Positions 13,583 to 22,030 of a stretch of DNA of 33,904 bases are shown here, in pieces. The number at the start of each line of letters is the position of its first letter. Within the stretch, counting starts at the first letter, position 1. The stretch lies in contig NZ_JAHYSG010000124.1 in NCBI RefSeq assembly GCF_022095675.1, positions 1-33,904 on the forward strand. Direction: 5' to 3'. The notes below the pieces were generated by a model. The model did not search any database. It saw nothing but the letters and a program-made list of their open reading frames with translations, and was not told the DNA's origin. The position numbers and the translations under genes are program-made. This DNA is from Dactylosporangium sp. AC04546. GTDB lineage: Bacteria; Actinomycetota; Actinomycetes; Mycobacteriales; Micromonosporaceae.

Positions 13583-15316
13583 GTGGCGGGCGGTGGCAGC
13601 CGGGACGGTGACGTCATCGAGCCTGCGCTGTCCGATCTGGCCCGCCAGTGGGTCGCCGCCGTGCGGCAGACCGGCTACCTCGACCTCGGCGCCGACGCCC
13701 TGCAGCGGCGCTTCGCCGAGCTGACCGGCCGCCTGGCCGAAGCGCTGCGCCGCGAGCCGTTCGACCCGTCCGACGCCGAGCAGGTGGGCGCCGCGATCGT
13801 CGGGCTCGGGCTCACCTCCCCCGAGGCGCTGCGGCGCTCGGTCGCGATCATCGCCCGCCTGCCGGCCCTCCTCGACGACAAGCCCGACGAGCAGCGGGCC
13901 GGCGAGCTGCTCGGCGCGCTCGCGGCCGGGTTCGCCCGGGCCGGCCGGCAGCGCGTCCTCGACGACCAGGAGCGGATTCGCCGCGCGTGGTCGCGGGCGC
14001 TGGCCGACGCCGAGCACAGCCTCCAGCGGGAGCTGCACCACCAGGCCCACCACGACCCGCTGACCGGCCTGCCGAACCGGGTCCTGCTGTACCGCCACCT
14101 GTCCGAGACCGTCCGCGACGCCCACGGCGACGCCCGGATCGGGGTGTGCTTCCTCGACCTCGACGAGTTCAAGACGGTCAACGACACGCTCGGCCACGGC
14201 TCGGGCGACCGCCTGCTCGTCGCGCTGGCCGACCGGCTGCGCGTATGCGTCAACGGCGCCGGCCACTTCGTCGCCCGGGTCGGCGGCGACGAGTTCGTGG
14301 TCGTGGCGGCCGACACCGCCGGCCCCGACGACATGACCGAGCTGGCCGAGGCGATGCTGGCCGAGCTGGCCAAGCCCGTCCGCCTCGACGGCCACGAGCT
14401 GGCGGTGTCGGCGAGCATCGGCATCGTCGAGCAGCCGGCCCGCGGCGCCGACCCGGAGGAGCTGCTGCGCTCCGCCGACGCCACGCTGTACCTGGCCAAG
14501 GCCGACGGCCGGGCCCGCTACGCGGTGTTCGACGCGACGCGCAACGCCGAGCAGCGCCTGCAGTACGGGCTGACCGGTCGCCTGGCCGGCGCGCTCGAAC
14601 GCGGCGAGTTCGAGCTGCTCTACCAGCCACTGGTGTCCCTTGTGGACAACCGGCTGCGCGGCGCCGAGGCGCTGCTGCGCTGGCGCCACCCCGAGCTGGG
14701 CACGGTCTCCCCCAACACGTTCATCCCGGTGGCCGAGCAGTCCGGCATGATCCACGCGCTGGGCCGCTGGGTCCTGCACGAGTCGTGCCGGGCCGCCGCC
14801 GCCTGGGACGAGCCGCTGCTGATCAGCGTCAACGTCTCCCCCCGCCAGTGCACCGACCCCCGCCTCCTGGACGACGTGGAGCACGCCCTGGCCGAGTCGG
14901 GCCTGCCCCCGTCGCGGCTGCAGCTGGAGCTCACCGAGACGGTCCTGATGCAGTCCACGGGCCGCCCGGTCCAGACCCTGCGCCGGATCGCCGACCTCGG
15001 CGTGCGGATCGTGATCGACGACTTCGGCATCGGCTACTCCAACCTGGCGTACCTGCGCCACCTGCCCGTCCACGGCCTCAAGCTGGCCGGCGCGTTCATG
15101 GCCGGCATCCGCTCCCTGGCCAGTGACCACGTGGACGAGCAGATCGTCGAGACCGTGATCCGGCTGGCCCACACGCTCCAGATGACGGTGACCGCCGAGG
15201 GCATCGAGACCGCCGACCAGGCCGCCCGACTGGCCACGCTGGGCTGCGACCTGGGCCAGGGCTGGCACTTCGGCCGCCCGGTCCCGCCGGCCGGCATCCC
15301 CGGCGACCGGGCCTGA
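13583..15316 (+). CDS. GGDEF-EAL cyclic-di-GMP enzyme
   Basis: This 577-residue soluble protein has an N-terminal helical region (1-~150) of no recognised family, then a GGDEF domain (HDPLTGLPNRVLLYRHL; intact GGDEF at about 234-238) and an EAL domain (GAEALLRW with EAL at about 362-364). EAL-domain features look intact: INVSPRQ, ELTETVLM, VIDDFGIGYSNLAYL, AEGIE and GQGWHFG. One oddity is LKLAGAFM, where LKIDRSFV is usual; the Lys is kept. It may make and/or break cyclic-di-GMP. No membrane helix or PAS domain is seen, so the N-terminal region may hold the input signal. It starts with GTG after AGGGGTGAT. It ends 3 bases from a convergent gene. Confidence 0.92.
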   Translation: MAGGGSRDGDVIEPALSDLARQWVAAVRQTGYLDLGADALQRRFAELTGRLAEALRREPFDPSDAEQVGAAIVGLGLTSPEALRRSVAIIARLPALLDDKPDEQRAGELLGALAAGFARAGRQRVLDDQERIRRAWSRALADAEHSLQRELHHQAHHDPLTGLPNRVLLYRHLSETVRDAHGDARIGVCFLDLDEFKTVNDTLGHGSGDRLLVALADRLRVCVNGAGHFVARVGGDEFVVVAADTAGPDDMTELAEAMLAELAKPVRLDGHELAVSASIGIVEQPARGADPEELLRSADATLYLAKADGRARYAVFDATRNAEQRLQYGLTGRLAGALERGEFELLYQPLVSLVDNRLRGAEALLRWRHPELGTVSPNTFIPVAEQSGMIHALGRWVLHESCRAAAAWDEPLLISVNVSPRQCTDPRLLDDVEHALAESGLPPSRLQLELTETVLMQSTGRPVQTLRRIADLGVRIVIDDFGIGYSNLAYLRHLPVHGLKLAGAFMAGIRSLASDHVDEQIVETVIRLAHTLQMTVTAEGIETADQAARLATLGCDLGQGWHFGRPVPPAGIPGDRA

Positions 15317-15319
15317 CCG

Positions 15320-16957
15320 TCACGAGGCGCGGCGCAGGCGGATCCAGCGGTAGCCGTACGGGCCCAGGTCCAGGGCGCTGAGGTCGCCCACCTCCGGGTA
15401 ATCGCGGTCGGCGAAGACGGCGTTCGGGTGGTGGGCCTCGGCGTGCAGGGCGCTCAGGTCCACCGTCGCCGCCTCCGGGCCCAGGTTGTGCAGGAACACC
15501 ATCGTCCCGGTCGGGCCGTCCGCCCGGTGGACCAGCACGCCGGGCGGCAGGGGCTGGTCGATCGCGGTGCAGGTGCCACCGCCCACCTCCGGGCTCTCCC
15601 GCAGGGTCCGGATCATCCGCTCGAACCAGGCCAGGAGCGACTGGTCGTCGTGACGCTGGGCGGTCACGTTGACGCTCTTGTACCCGTACGGGCCCGCCGA
15701 GATCACCGGCCGGATCGGCGGCGCCTCGCTGAAGCCGCCGTTGGTGGCGTACGACCACTGCATCGGCGTGCGGATCGCGTAGCGGCCCACCTGCGACAGG
15801 TCCTCGCCCATGCCGATCTCCTCGCCGTAGCGCAGCACCGGGGTCCCCCGCAGGCTGAACTGCAGCGAGTAGGCCAGCTCCAGGCGCCGGCGGTCGCCGC
15901 CGAGCATCGGGCCCAGCCGCCGGCGGATGCCCCGGTCGTACAGGCGCATGTTCTCGTCCGGGCCGAACTCGGTGAAGACGTCCTCCCGCTGCTCGGCCGT
16001 GAGCCGGGACAGGTCGATCTCGTCGTGGTTGCGCAGGAACGTGGCCCACTGGCCGCCCGGCGGCAGCTTCGGCGTGGTGCGCAGCCACTCGATGACCGGC
16101 TCCGGGTTCTGGCGGGCCAGCGCGAGCACCAGGCGGCCGTTGAGCATGAAGTCGAACAGCATGTGGATGCGGTTGCCCGAGCCGCCGGGGTCGCCGAAGT
16201 ACTGCGGGAGCGCCTCCGGCTCGACGTTGGCCTCGGCGAGCAGCACGGCGTCGCCCCGCCGCCACTGGACGTGCTGGCGCAGCTCGCTGAGGTAGTCGAA
16301 GTCCATCGGGCTCTCGGGGTTGCCGGGCTCGGTCAGCTCGATGATGAACGGCACCGCGTCCATGCGGAAGCCGGCGACGCCGAGCTGGATCCAGAACGCG
16401 AGCACCTTCTTGATCTCGGCGCGGACCTGCGGGTTGGCGAAGTTGAGGTCCGGCTGGAAGTCGTAGAAGCGGTGGTAGTACCAGGCGCGGGCCTTGCGGT
16501 GGTACGTCCACGTCTCGGACTGCTCGCCGGGGAAGACCATGCCCTGGTGGCGGTCCGCCGGCTCGGTGTCGCTCCACACGAACCAGTCGCGGTACGGCGA
16601 GTCCTTCGACGCCACCGCCGACTGGAACCACGGGTGCTCGTCGGAAGTGTGGTTCACCACAAGGTCGATGATGACCTTGATCCCGCGGTTGGCCGCTTGG
16701 TGCAGCAGCTCGGCGAAATCGCCGAGCGTGCCCAGCCGCGGATCGACGCCGTAGAAGTCCGTGGCGTCGTAGCCGTCGTCCCGCCCGGGCGTCGGATGGA
16801 TCGGATGCAGCCACAGGCAGTTGATCCCGAGCCTGGTCAGGTAGTCGAGGCGGCCGATGAGACCTTGAAAGTCACCGATGCCGTCGCCGTCGGAGTCCTG
16901 GAACGTCTCGACGTCCAGGCAATAGATGACACTCTCGGTGTACCACCGCTCGCTCAT
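15320..16957 (-). CDS. GH13 alpha-amylase-family enzyme, trehalose-synthase-like
   Basis: The 545-residue protein (from the ATG starting MSERWYTESVIY) is a glycoside hydrolase family 13 enzyme. FQDSDGDGIGDFQGLIGRLD and DDGYDATDFYGVDPRLGTLG are typical of the trehalose synthase/amylosucrase-like branch. The catalytic set is visible: nucleophile Asp in GFRMDAVPF, acid/base Glu in LLAEAN, and third Asp in FLRNHDEIDL. GIRRRLGPMLGGDRRRLELA and RTPMQW also match trehalose synthases. Maltose-trehalose isomerisation is the most likely activity, but other alpha-glucan activities are possible, as it lacks maltokinase fusion or other diagnostic parts. An upstream TTG would add 11 residues. It is divergent from an HTH gene. 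Confidence 0.85.
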   Translation of the reverse strand: MSERWYTESVIYCLDVETFQDSDGDGIGDFQGLIGRLDYLTRLGINCLWLHPIHPTPGRDDGYDATDFYGVDPRLGTLGDFAELLHQAANRGIKVIIDLVVNHTSDEHPWFQSAVASKDSPYRDWFVWSDTEPADRHQGMVFPGEQSETWTYHRKARAWYYHRFYDFQPDLNFANPQVRAEIKKVLAFWIQLGVAGFRMDAVPFIIELTEPGNPESPMDFDYLSELRQHVQWRRGDAVLLAEANVEPEALPQYFGDPGGSGNRIHMLFDFMLNGRLVLALARQNPEPVIEWLRTTPKLPPGGQWATFLRNHDEIDLSRLTAEQREDVFTEFGPDENMRLYDRGIRRRLGPMLGGDRRRLELAYSLQFSLRGTPVLRYGEEIGMGEDLSQVGRYAIRTPMQWSYATNGGFSEAPPIRPVISAGPYGYKSVNVTAQRHDDQSLLAWFERMIRTLRESPEVGGGTCTAIDQPLPPGVLVHRADGPTGTMVFLHNLGPEAATVDLSALHAEAHHPNAVFADRDYPEVGDLSALDLGPYGYRWIRLRRAS

Positions 16958-17044
16958 CTTTTTCGGGTAACCGAATCGACTTCCGCTCAAACGCGCGCTT
17001 GCGTGTGCCCTCCCCGGACCGCGAGGATGACTCCCGGGGGGCTG

Positions 17045-17929
17045 ATGGTCGACTTCGCTGGCGCGCTGCGTGATGCCATCCAGGCACGTGGCCTGGGACT
17101 GGAACGCATCCAGGAGCGGTTACGCGCCGAGGGTTACTCGGTGAGTCTCGCCACACTCAGTTACTGGCAGACCGGTCGGAGCCGGCCGGAGCGGCGTGAG
17201 TCACTCGCCGCGCTCGCCGAGCTGGAGAGGATCCTGGAGGTCGAGCCGGGCTCGCTGGCCGCCCTGGTCGGGCCACCACGGCCGCGCGGGCGCCACCTGC
17301 ACAAGAGCCAGGACACCCGCGAGCTGGGCGCGTTCTGGTCCGAACGCGACCTCATCGCCGACCTGGCCCAGGGCATCGACACCCGCTGGGACGAGCGGCT
17401 GACCCGGCTCTCGCAGCACGACCGGGTGAACGTCGGGCCGGACCGGGGCGAGGTGTCGTTCCTCGTCCGCCAGGTGCTGCGGGCAGAGGCCGACGGGCCC
17501 GACCGCTGGGTGGTGATCCTGCGCCTCGACGAGCAGGAGCACCCGTTGCCGCTACTCACGCCGGTGCGCAACTGCCGGCTCGGCCGGGTGGTCGAGCACC
17601 CGGAAAGCGGCCTGCTGCTCGCAGAGCTGTTGTTCGACCGGCCGCTCGCCAAGGGCGAAACGGTGATCACCGAGCATGCGCTGCACAATTACCCGCCGTT
17701 TCCGACGGCGACCAACTACGAGCGCAAGTTTCGGTTGCCGGTGCGCGAATACGTGGTCGAGGTGTGTTTCGACCCGGCCGCTTTACCGCGGGCCGTCTAT
17801 CAGTTCCAGCAGATGGACGGCCAGGACGAACAGGTGGTCACGATGGAGATTGACGTCGGGCACTCCGTGCACGCCATCGCGCTCGACTACGGGCCGGGCC
17901 GCTACGGGCTCCGGTGGGACTGGGAGTAG
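17045..17929 (+). CDS. Helix-turn-helix (XRE-like) protein with unrecognised C-terminal domain
   Basis: In the first ~75 residues of this 294-residue protein, IQERLRAEGYSVSLATLSYWQTGRSRPER looks like a Cro/C1-type helix-turn-helix, followed by LAALAELERILEVEPGSLAALVG. The remaining ~210 residues are rich in beta strands and aromatic residues (RWVVILRLDEQEHPLPLL, YPPFPTATNYERKFRLPVRE, YGLRWDWE) and suggest a ligand or interaction domain I cannot name. It starts at an ATG with GGGGG upstream; another ATG lies six codons earlier. Divergence from the GH13 gene suggests it may regulate that gene. Confidence 0.75.
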   Translation: MVDFAGALRDAIQARGLGLERIQERLRAEGYSVSLATLSYWQTGRSRPERRESLAALAELERILEVEPGSLAALVGPPRPRGRHLHKSQDTRELGAFWSERDLIADLAQGIDTRWDERLTRLSQHDRVNVGPDRGEVSFLVRQVLRAEADGPDRWVVILRLDEQEHPLPLLTPVRNCRLGRVVEHPESGLLLAELLFDRPLAKGETVITEHALHNYPPFPTATNYERKFRLPVREYVVEVCFDPAALPRAVYQFQQMDGQDEQVVTMEIDVGHSVHAIALDYGPGRYGLRWDWE

Positions 17930-17945
17930 GGGTAGGACGCGCTGG

Positions 17946-18164
17946 TCACAACACCTTGGCCAGGGTTGATCTCAGCACCTTGGACAGCATGGAACAACGG
18001 GGCGCCGGTGTGGCCAGCGCCCCGCCTCTGTTCCCGGAACTTACCGGCGTCACCATCGGAACGGCTGGGATGTCGCCGCGACGGTCAGGGTGGAACGCAT
18101 GTGCCGCCTCCACAAGGAAGTGTTCAATTTCCTTGGGATCAAAGTTATTGGAGAGGCACACCAC
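17946..18164 (-). CDS. Possible small protein of unknown function
   Basis: A 72-residue frame starts GTG-GTG and reads VCLSNNFDPKEIEHFLVEAA, then a Pro/Gly-rich middle, and ends CSMLSKVLRSTLAKVL. Third-position G/C is lower (about 70%) than in neighbouring genes, and the Shine-Dalgarno site is poor. In favour: two identical palindromes stand just upstream, right after a strong terminator, as at a regulated promoter. Against: a GGGGCGC/GCGCCCC hairpin inside the frame could instead be the 3' end of the HTH gene opposite. The tail amphipathic repeat (SKVL, AKVL) is unexplained. I do not recognise the family; it may not be coding. Confidence 0.35.
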   Translation of the reverse strand: MVCLSNNFDPKEIEHFLVEAAHAFHPDRRGDIPAVPMVTPVSSGNRGGALATPAPRCSMLSKVLRSTLAKVL

Positions 18165-18185
18165 GCCGGAAGATCTTCTGTCGTC

Positions 18186-18227
18186 TTAACAGTTAACGCT
18201 CTGGCTTGCGCCGCGATTAACAGTTAA
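18186..18227. promoter_or_regulatory. Twin 11-bp palindromes, likely operator pair
   Basis: Two identical copies of TTAACAGTTAA (18186-18196 and 18217-18227) are each perfect palindromes around a central base. Their centres are 31 bp apart, close to three turns of B-DNA, so two dimers would sit on the same face. They stand out as A/T islands. They lie just past the terminator of the sugar operon and 22 bases upstream of the small minus-strand frame. The binding protein is unknown; the nearby HTH protein is one candidate. Confidence 0.55.
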
Positions 18228-18235
18228 GAGTAAAA

Positions 18236-18275
18236 GCCGGGCGGCCGCACCCGCCAACTTGTGCGACCGCCCGGC
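18236..18275 (-). terminator. Rho-independent terminator of the sugar uptake operon
   Basis: GCCGGGCGG pairs with CCGCCCGGC (9 bp); after one mismatch the stem continues with CGCAC/GTGCG, loop of 10. On the minus strand it is followed by TTTTACTC. It stands about 45 bases after the alpha-glucosidase stop codon and is the best intrinsic terminator in the window. Confidence 0.85.
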
Positions 18276-18318
18276 GTCCTGGGTTGCAGGGCCCCCGTTC
18301 ACCCCTGCGCGCAGCAGG

Positions 18319-19932
18319 TCACGTGAGGCGGATCCAGGCGGAGGCGTCGGACGGCAGGGTCCCGTCGTCGTTCAGGGGCACGCTCGTCAGCAGGACCGCG
18401 GCGTGCGCCGGCAGCGGCACCGAGGACGGGCCGAGGTTCGTCACGTTGGCGAAGCCGTCGCCGCGCGCGAACGCGAGCACCTGCGGATCGGCGTCCAGCC
18501 ACCGCATGGGGCCGTCCCCGAGCGAGGGCTCGGCGCGGCGGATGCGCAGCGCCTCGCGGTACAGCTCGAGGAAGGACCCCGCCACGCCCTCCTGGGCGGC
18601 GACCGTCTTCCCCGCCCAGCCCGCCGGCTGCGGGAGCCACGGGTCGCCGGTGGCGTCGGCCGGGCTGAACCCGAACGGCGGGGCGGACCCCGACCAGGGC
18701 AGCGGCACCCGGCAGCCGTCCCGGCCGGGGTCGATCCCCCCGGAACGGTGGAACATGGGGTCCTCGCGCAGCTCGGCGTCGAGGTCCTCGACCTCCTCCA
18801 GGCCGAGCTCCTCGCCCTGGTACAGGTAGACGGCGCCGGGCAGCGACATGATGAGCAGCGCGGCGGCGCGGGCCCGGCGGGCGCCGAGCTCCAGGTCCGA
18901 CGGCACGTCGAAGCGCTTGTCGGCGAACGCGAAGTTGGTGACCTCGCGCCCGAAGCGCGTCACCTCGCGCGTCACGTCGTGGTTGCTCAGCACCCAGGTG
19001 GCCGGGGCGGCGACCGGGGCGTGCACGGCCAGGGTCATGTCGATCTCGTACCGCAGCCGCTCGGCCTCCCACGGCGCCCCGAGGAAGGCGAAGTTGAACG
19101 CGGTGTGCAGCTCGCCTTCCTGGAGGTACCGCGCGAACGCCTCGTGGTCGGGCAGCCAGACCTCGCCGATGAGCGCCCGCGGCGGCGAGTAGGTGTCGGA
19201 GATGCGCCGCCAGGCCTGGTAGATCTCGTGGATCCCCTCGTTGTCCTCGTAGTCGTCGCTGACCAGCGGGTCCTTGATGAGCACGGCGGCCGAGTCGATC
19301 CGGATGCCGTCGATGCCCCGGTCGAGCCAGAACCGCACGATGTCCTCGAACTCCTCGCGGACAGCCGGGTGGTCCCAGTTGAAGTCCGGCTGCTCGGGCG
19401 CGAACAGGTGCAGGTACCACTCGCCGTCGGCGACCCGGGTCCAGGCGGGGCCGCCGAAGATCGACTGGAGGTCGGTCGGCGGCAGCTCGCCGTGCTCACC
19501 GCGGCCCTTGCGGAACCAGAACAGGTCCCGCTCCGGCGAGCCGGGCGCGGACGCGAGGGCCCGCTGGAACCAGGCGTGCTGGTCGGAGCAGTGGTTCGGC
19601 ACGATGTCGCAGATCACCCGGATGCCGGCGGCGTGCGCCTCCTCGATGAGCTTCTCGGCCTCGGCGAGGGTGCCGAAGATCGGGTCGATGGCCCGGAAGT
19701 CGGCGACGTCGTAGCCGCCGTCGGCCAGCGGCGAGGGGTACCACGGCACGATCCAGATCGCGTCGACGCCCAGGGCGGCCAGGTACGGCAGGCGCGAGCG
19801 CAGGCCCGCCAGGTCGCCGACACCGTCGCCGTTGCCGTCGGCGAAGCTCCGCAGGTAGACCTGGTAGATAGCGGCGCTGCGCCACCATGCTTGGTGGTTC
19901 TGGTCGGCCACGTGGAACCTGCTTTCTTGCAT
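18319..19932 (-). CDS. GH13 alpha-glucosidase (oligo-alpha-glucosidase type)
   Basis: The 537-residue cytosolic GH13 enzyme splits short alpha-glucosides imported by the adjacent ABC transporter. The opening WWRSAAIYQVYLRSFADGNG and LADGGYDVADFRAIDPIFGT are typical of alpha-glucosidases/oligo-1,6-glucosidases. Catalytic positions are visible: Asp in GIRIDSAAVL, Glu in LIGEVW, and Asp in LSNHDVTRE. The context (binding protein, two permeases, LacI regulator) supports maltose, trehalose, isomaltose or sucrose-type substrates; the linkage cannot be decided by eye. The ATG has no good Shine-Dalgarno site; a GTG seven codons in, after GCAGG, is an alternative start. Confidence 0.9.
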   Translation of the reverse strand: MQESRFHVADQNHQAWWRSAAIYQVYLRSFADGNGDGVGDLAGLRSRLPYLAALGVDAIWIVPWYPSPLADGGYDVADFRAIDPIFGTLAEAEKLIEEAHAAGIRVICDIVPNHCSDQHAWFQRALASAPGSPERDLFWFRKGRGEHGELPPTDLQSIFGGPAWTRVADGEWYLHLFAPEQPDFNWDHPAVREEFEDIVRFWLDRGIDGIRIDSAAVLIKDPLVSDDYEDNEGIHEIYQAWRRISDTYSPPRALIGEVWLPDHEAFARYLQEGELHTAFNFAFLGAPWEAERLRYEIDMTLAVHAPVAAPATWVLSNHDVTREVTRFGREVTNFAFADKRFDVPSDLELGARRARAAALLIMSLPGAVYLYQGEELGLEEVEDLDAELREDPMFHRSGGIDPGRDGCRVPLPWSGSAPPFGFSPADATGDPWLPQPAGWAGKTVAAQEGVAGSFLELYREALRIRRAEPSLGDGPMRWLDADPQVLAFARGDGFANVTNLGPSSVPLPAHAAVLLTSVPLNDDGTLPSDASAWIRLT

Positions 19933-19964
19933 AGGAGTGTGGTGGGACGGTCAGGGGCGTCCGC

Positions 19965-20945
19965 TCAGCCCTTGACGGCGCCGCCCAGGCCGGCGCTGGA
20001 GAGGAACAGGCGCTGGAAGATGAGGAAGAACACGACCGGGATCAGCGTCGAGATCGCGAGTGACGCGAGGAACACGCCCAGGTCGGTCTGCTGCGCGATC
20101 GCGGGCAGGCGCACCGACAGCGGCTGCTTGGCCTGGTCCTTGAGCACGAGCATCGGCCACAGGAAGTCCTTCCAGCTCGCGATGGCCGCGAACACCGACA
20201 CGACGCCGAGGATCGGCTTGGACATCGGCAGGACGACCGACCAGAACAGCCGGAACGAGCTGGCGCCGTCGACCTTGGCCGCCTCGAAGACCTCGCGCGG
20301 GAGGCTGTCGAAGAACCGCGTCACGATCACCACGTTGAACGCGCTGGCGCCGGACGGCAGCCACACGGCGAAGAAGCTGTTGATCAGCGAGGTGCCCACC
20401 CCGGGCGGGTTGAGGATCGTGAGGTAGAGCGGCACGAGGAGCACGACGCTCGGCACGAACAGGGTCGCGATCACCAGGCCGTGAACGATCTTGGCCCACG
20501 CCGGCCGCAGGACGGACAGCACGAAGCCGCCCGTGGTCGCGACGAGCAGCTGCACGAACCAGGAGCCGGCGGCGAGCCAGATGGTGTTGAGGAAGTACCG
20601 GCTGATCTGGACGTCGTTCCACGCCTCGGTGACGTTCTCCCAGCGCACACCGTGCGGGAAGACCGCCAGCGGCGTGCGGATGATGTCCTGCGTCGGCGTG
20701 ATGGCGTACTTCGCGAGGAGCAGCATCGGCCCGATGCCGACCACGAGGAGCAGCGCCAGCAGCGTCCAGTGCAGCAGCTTCATGGGCACGCTGACGCGGG
20801 GGTTGCGCCAGTCCTGGTCGGAGACGAAACCGCGGCTGCCGTCGAACTGCGACGCCTTGCGCTTGCGGACCGGCCGGGCACCCCCGGCCGCACCGGCCGG
20901 CCCCGCGGCGCCGGGCGCCTGCCGGGCGGGACTGGTGACAGTCAT
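19965..20945 (-). CDS. Carbohydrate ABC transporter permease (MalG/GtsC type)
   Basis: This 326-residue membrane protein begins with a Pro/Gly/Ala-rich cytoplasmic tail (about 55 residues) and continues with six hydrophobic segments. The EAA loop that docks the ATPase is EVFEAAKVDGASSFRLFWSV. The start is the ATG after GAAGGGAA; an in-frame extension far upstream overlaps the other permease and was discarded. It lies 11 bases after that permease gene, in the same operon. No ATPase gene is present, so a shared MsiK-like ATPase encoded elsewhere is probably used, as is usual in actinobacteria. Confidence 0.93.
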   Translation of the reverse strand: MTVTSPARQAPGAAGPAGAAGGARPVRKRKASQFDGSRGFVSDQDWRNPRVSVPMKLLHWTLLALLLVVGIGPMLLLAKYAITPTQDIIRTPLAVFPHGVRWENVTEAWNDVQISRYFLNTIWLAAGSWFVQLLVATTGGFVLSVLRPAWAKIVHGLVIATLFVPSVVLLVPLYLTILNPPGVGTSLINSFFAVWLPSGASAFNVVIVTRFFDSLPREVFEAAKVDGASSFRLFWSVVLPMSKPILGVVSVFAAIASWKDFLWPMLVLKDQAKQPLSVRLPAIAQQTDLGVFLASLAISTLIPVVFFLIFQRLFLSSAGLGGAVKG

Positions 20946-20956
20946 GGTGGTTCCCT

Positions 20957-21940
20957 TCACGACTTGCTCCAGCCGGACGTGAGCTTGAAGTACACCAGCG
21001 ACAGGATCGCCAGGAACGCGGCGAGCATCACGGACAGGGCCGTCGCCGCACCGTAGTTCCCGCCCAGGGAGCTGCCGAACCCGTAGTTGTAGATCATGAG
21101 CAGGATCGTCAGCGTGGCGTTCGCCGGGCCGCCGCCGGTGAACAGGTAGGGCTCCAGGAACACCTGGACGGTACCAATGATCTGGAGGATGAAGGTGATC
21201 AGCAGCACGCCCCGCAGCTGCGGCATGGCCACGTGCCACACCTTCCGCCAGACGCCGGCGCCGTCGACCTCGGCCGCGTCGTAGAGCTCGTCCGGCACGC
21301 TGATGAGCGCGGCCAGGTAGATGATCACGGTACCGCCGGCCGCGGCCCACGTCGCCTCGACGACCAGGGACGGCATCGCCAGCGACGGGCTCGACAGCCA
21401 GGTGTACGGCCCGAGGCCGACCCAGTCCAGGATCGTGTTGAACACGCCGTCCGCGGAGCCGTCGTAGAAGAACTTCCACAGCAGCACGGCGACGACCGGC
21501 GGCACCACCACCGGCAGGTAGGCGAGCGCGGAGTACAGGCCCTTGCGCTTGCGGACCGAGCTGATGAGCACCGCCGTCACCAGCGGGACGGGGAAGCCGA
21601 TCACCAGGGCGAGCAGCGCGAAGTAGAGGGTGTTGCGGATCGCCGTGGGCAGGTCGGGATCGGTGAGCACGTACTGGAAGTTGTGCCAGCCGACCCACTT
21701 CGGCGTCCCGACGAGGTTGGTCTTCTGGAAGCTCATGACGACCGACCGCACGATCGGCCACCACGAGAAGACGCCGAAGATGACCAGGAGCGGCAGCGCG
21801 AACACGATCGAGCTCAGGCCGCCGCGCTGGACCCAGGTCATCGGGTCGCGCCGGCGGGACCTACCGCTGGTCGCCGGCCGATGGTTGCCCCTGGCGACGG
21901 TGGCGTCGCCGGTGCTGCGCGGGGCGCCCAGAGCACTCAC
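20957..21940 (-). CDS. Carbohydrate ABC transporter permease (MalF/UgpA type)
   Basis: The 327-residue membrane protein has a basic N-terminal tail (HRPATSGRSRRRDP) and six hydrophobic segments, including IVFALPLLVIFGVFSWWPIV and ALAYLPVVVPPVVAVLLW. The EAA-type loop is ELYDAAEVDGAGVWRKVWHV. It pairs with the downstream permease to form the pore. The start is GTG with GAGGAGTGAT at suitable distance. A strong stem-loop lies between it and the binding-protein gene. It precedes the second permease by 11 bases. Confidence 0.93.
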   Translation of the reverse strand: MSALGAPRSTGDATVARGNHRPATSGRSRRRDPMTWVQRGGLSSIVFALPLLVIFGVFSWWPIVRSVVMSFQKTNLVGTPKWVGWHNFQYVLTDPDLPTAIRNTLYFALLALVIGFPVPLVTAVLISSVRKRKGLYSALAYLPVVVPPVVAVLLWKFFYDGSADGVFNTILDWVGLGPYTWLSSPSLAMPSLVVEATWAAAGGTVIIYLAALISVPDELYDAAEVDGAGVWRKVWHVAMPQLRGVLLITFILQIIGTVQVFLEPYLFTGGGPANATLTILLMIYNYGFGSSLGGNYGAATALSVMLAAFLAILSLVYFKLTSGWSKS

Positions 21941-21968
21941 GACACATCACTCCTCGTCCTGGTTTCCC

Positions 21969-22002
21969 GGCGTGGGCCGCCGGTCGTCCGGCGGCCCACG
22001 CC
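21969..22002 (-). other. Intercistronic stem-loop after the binding-protein gene
   Basis: A 15-bp perfect inverted repeat (GGCGTGGGCCGCCGG and its complement) encloses a four-base loop. It has no T-run. Between a binding-protein gene and its permease gene such a structure usually stabilises the upstream mRNA or reduces read-through, so that binding protein exceeds permease. Confidence 0.8.
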
Positions 22003-22030
22003 TTGCGGGTTGTTGATGGTGTGGTGAGCG

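Noticed and set aside
13499..15268. Long minus-strand open frame opposite the GGDEF-EAL gene
   Set aside because: It is the mirror of a clear coding gene in very G/C-rich DNA; the translation is low-complexity (Gly/Arg/Val/Asp/Gln) with no domain. Similar mirror frames opposite the flagellar, sugar and che genes were dropped for the same reason.
17914..18189. Plus-strand 91-codon frame after the HTH gene
   Set aside because: It begins inside the HTH gene, has no ribosome-binding site or domain, and overlaps the palindrome-led minus-strand frame.
18259..20427. 722-codon plus-strand open frame opposite the alpha-glucosidase and permease genes
   Set aside because: It is antisense to well-supported genes, with repetitive Arg/Val/Asp/Glu/Gly composition and no ribosome-binding site; an artefact of high G+C.
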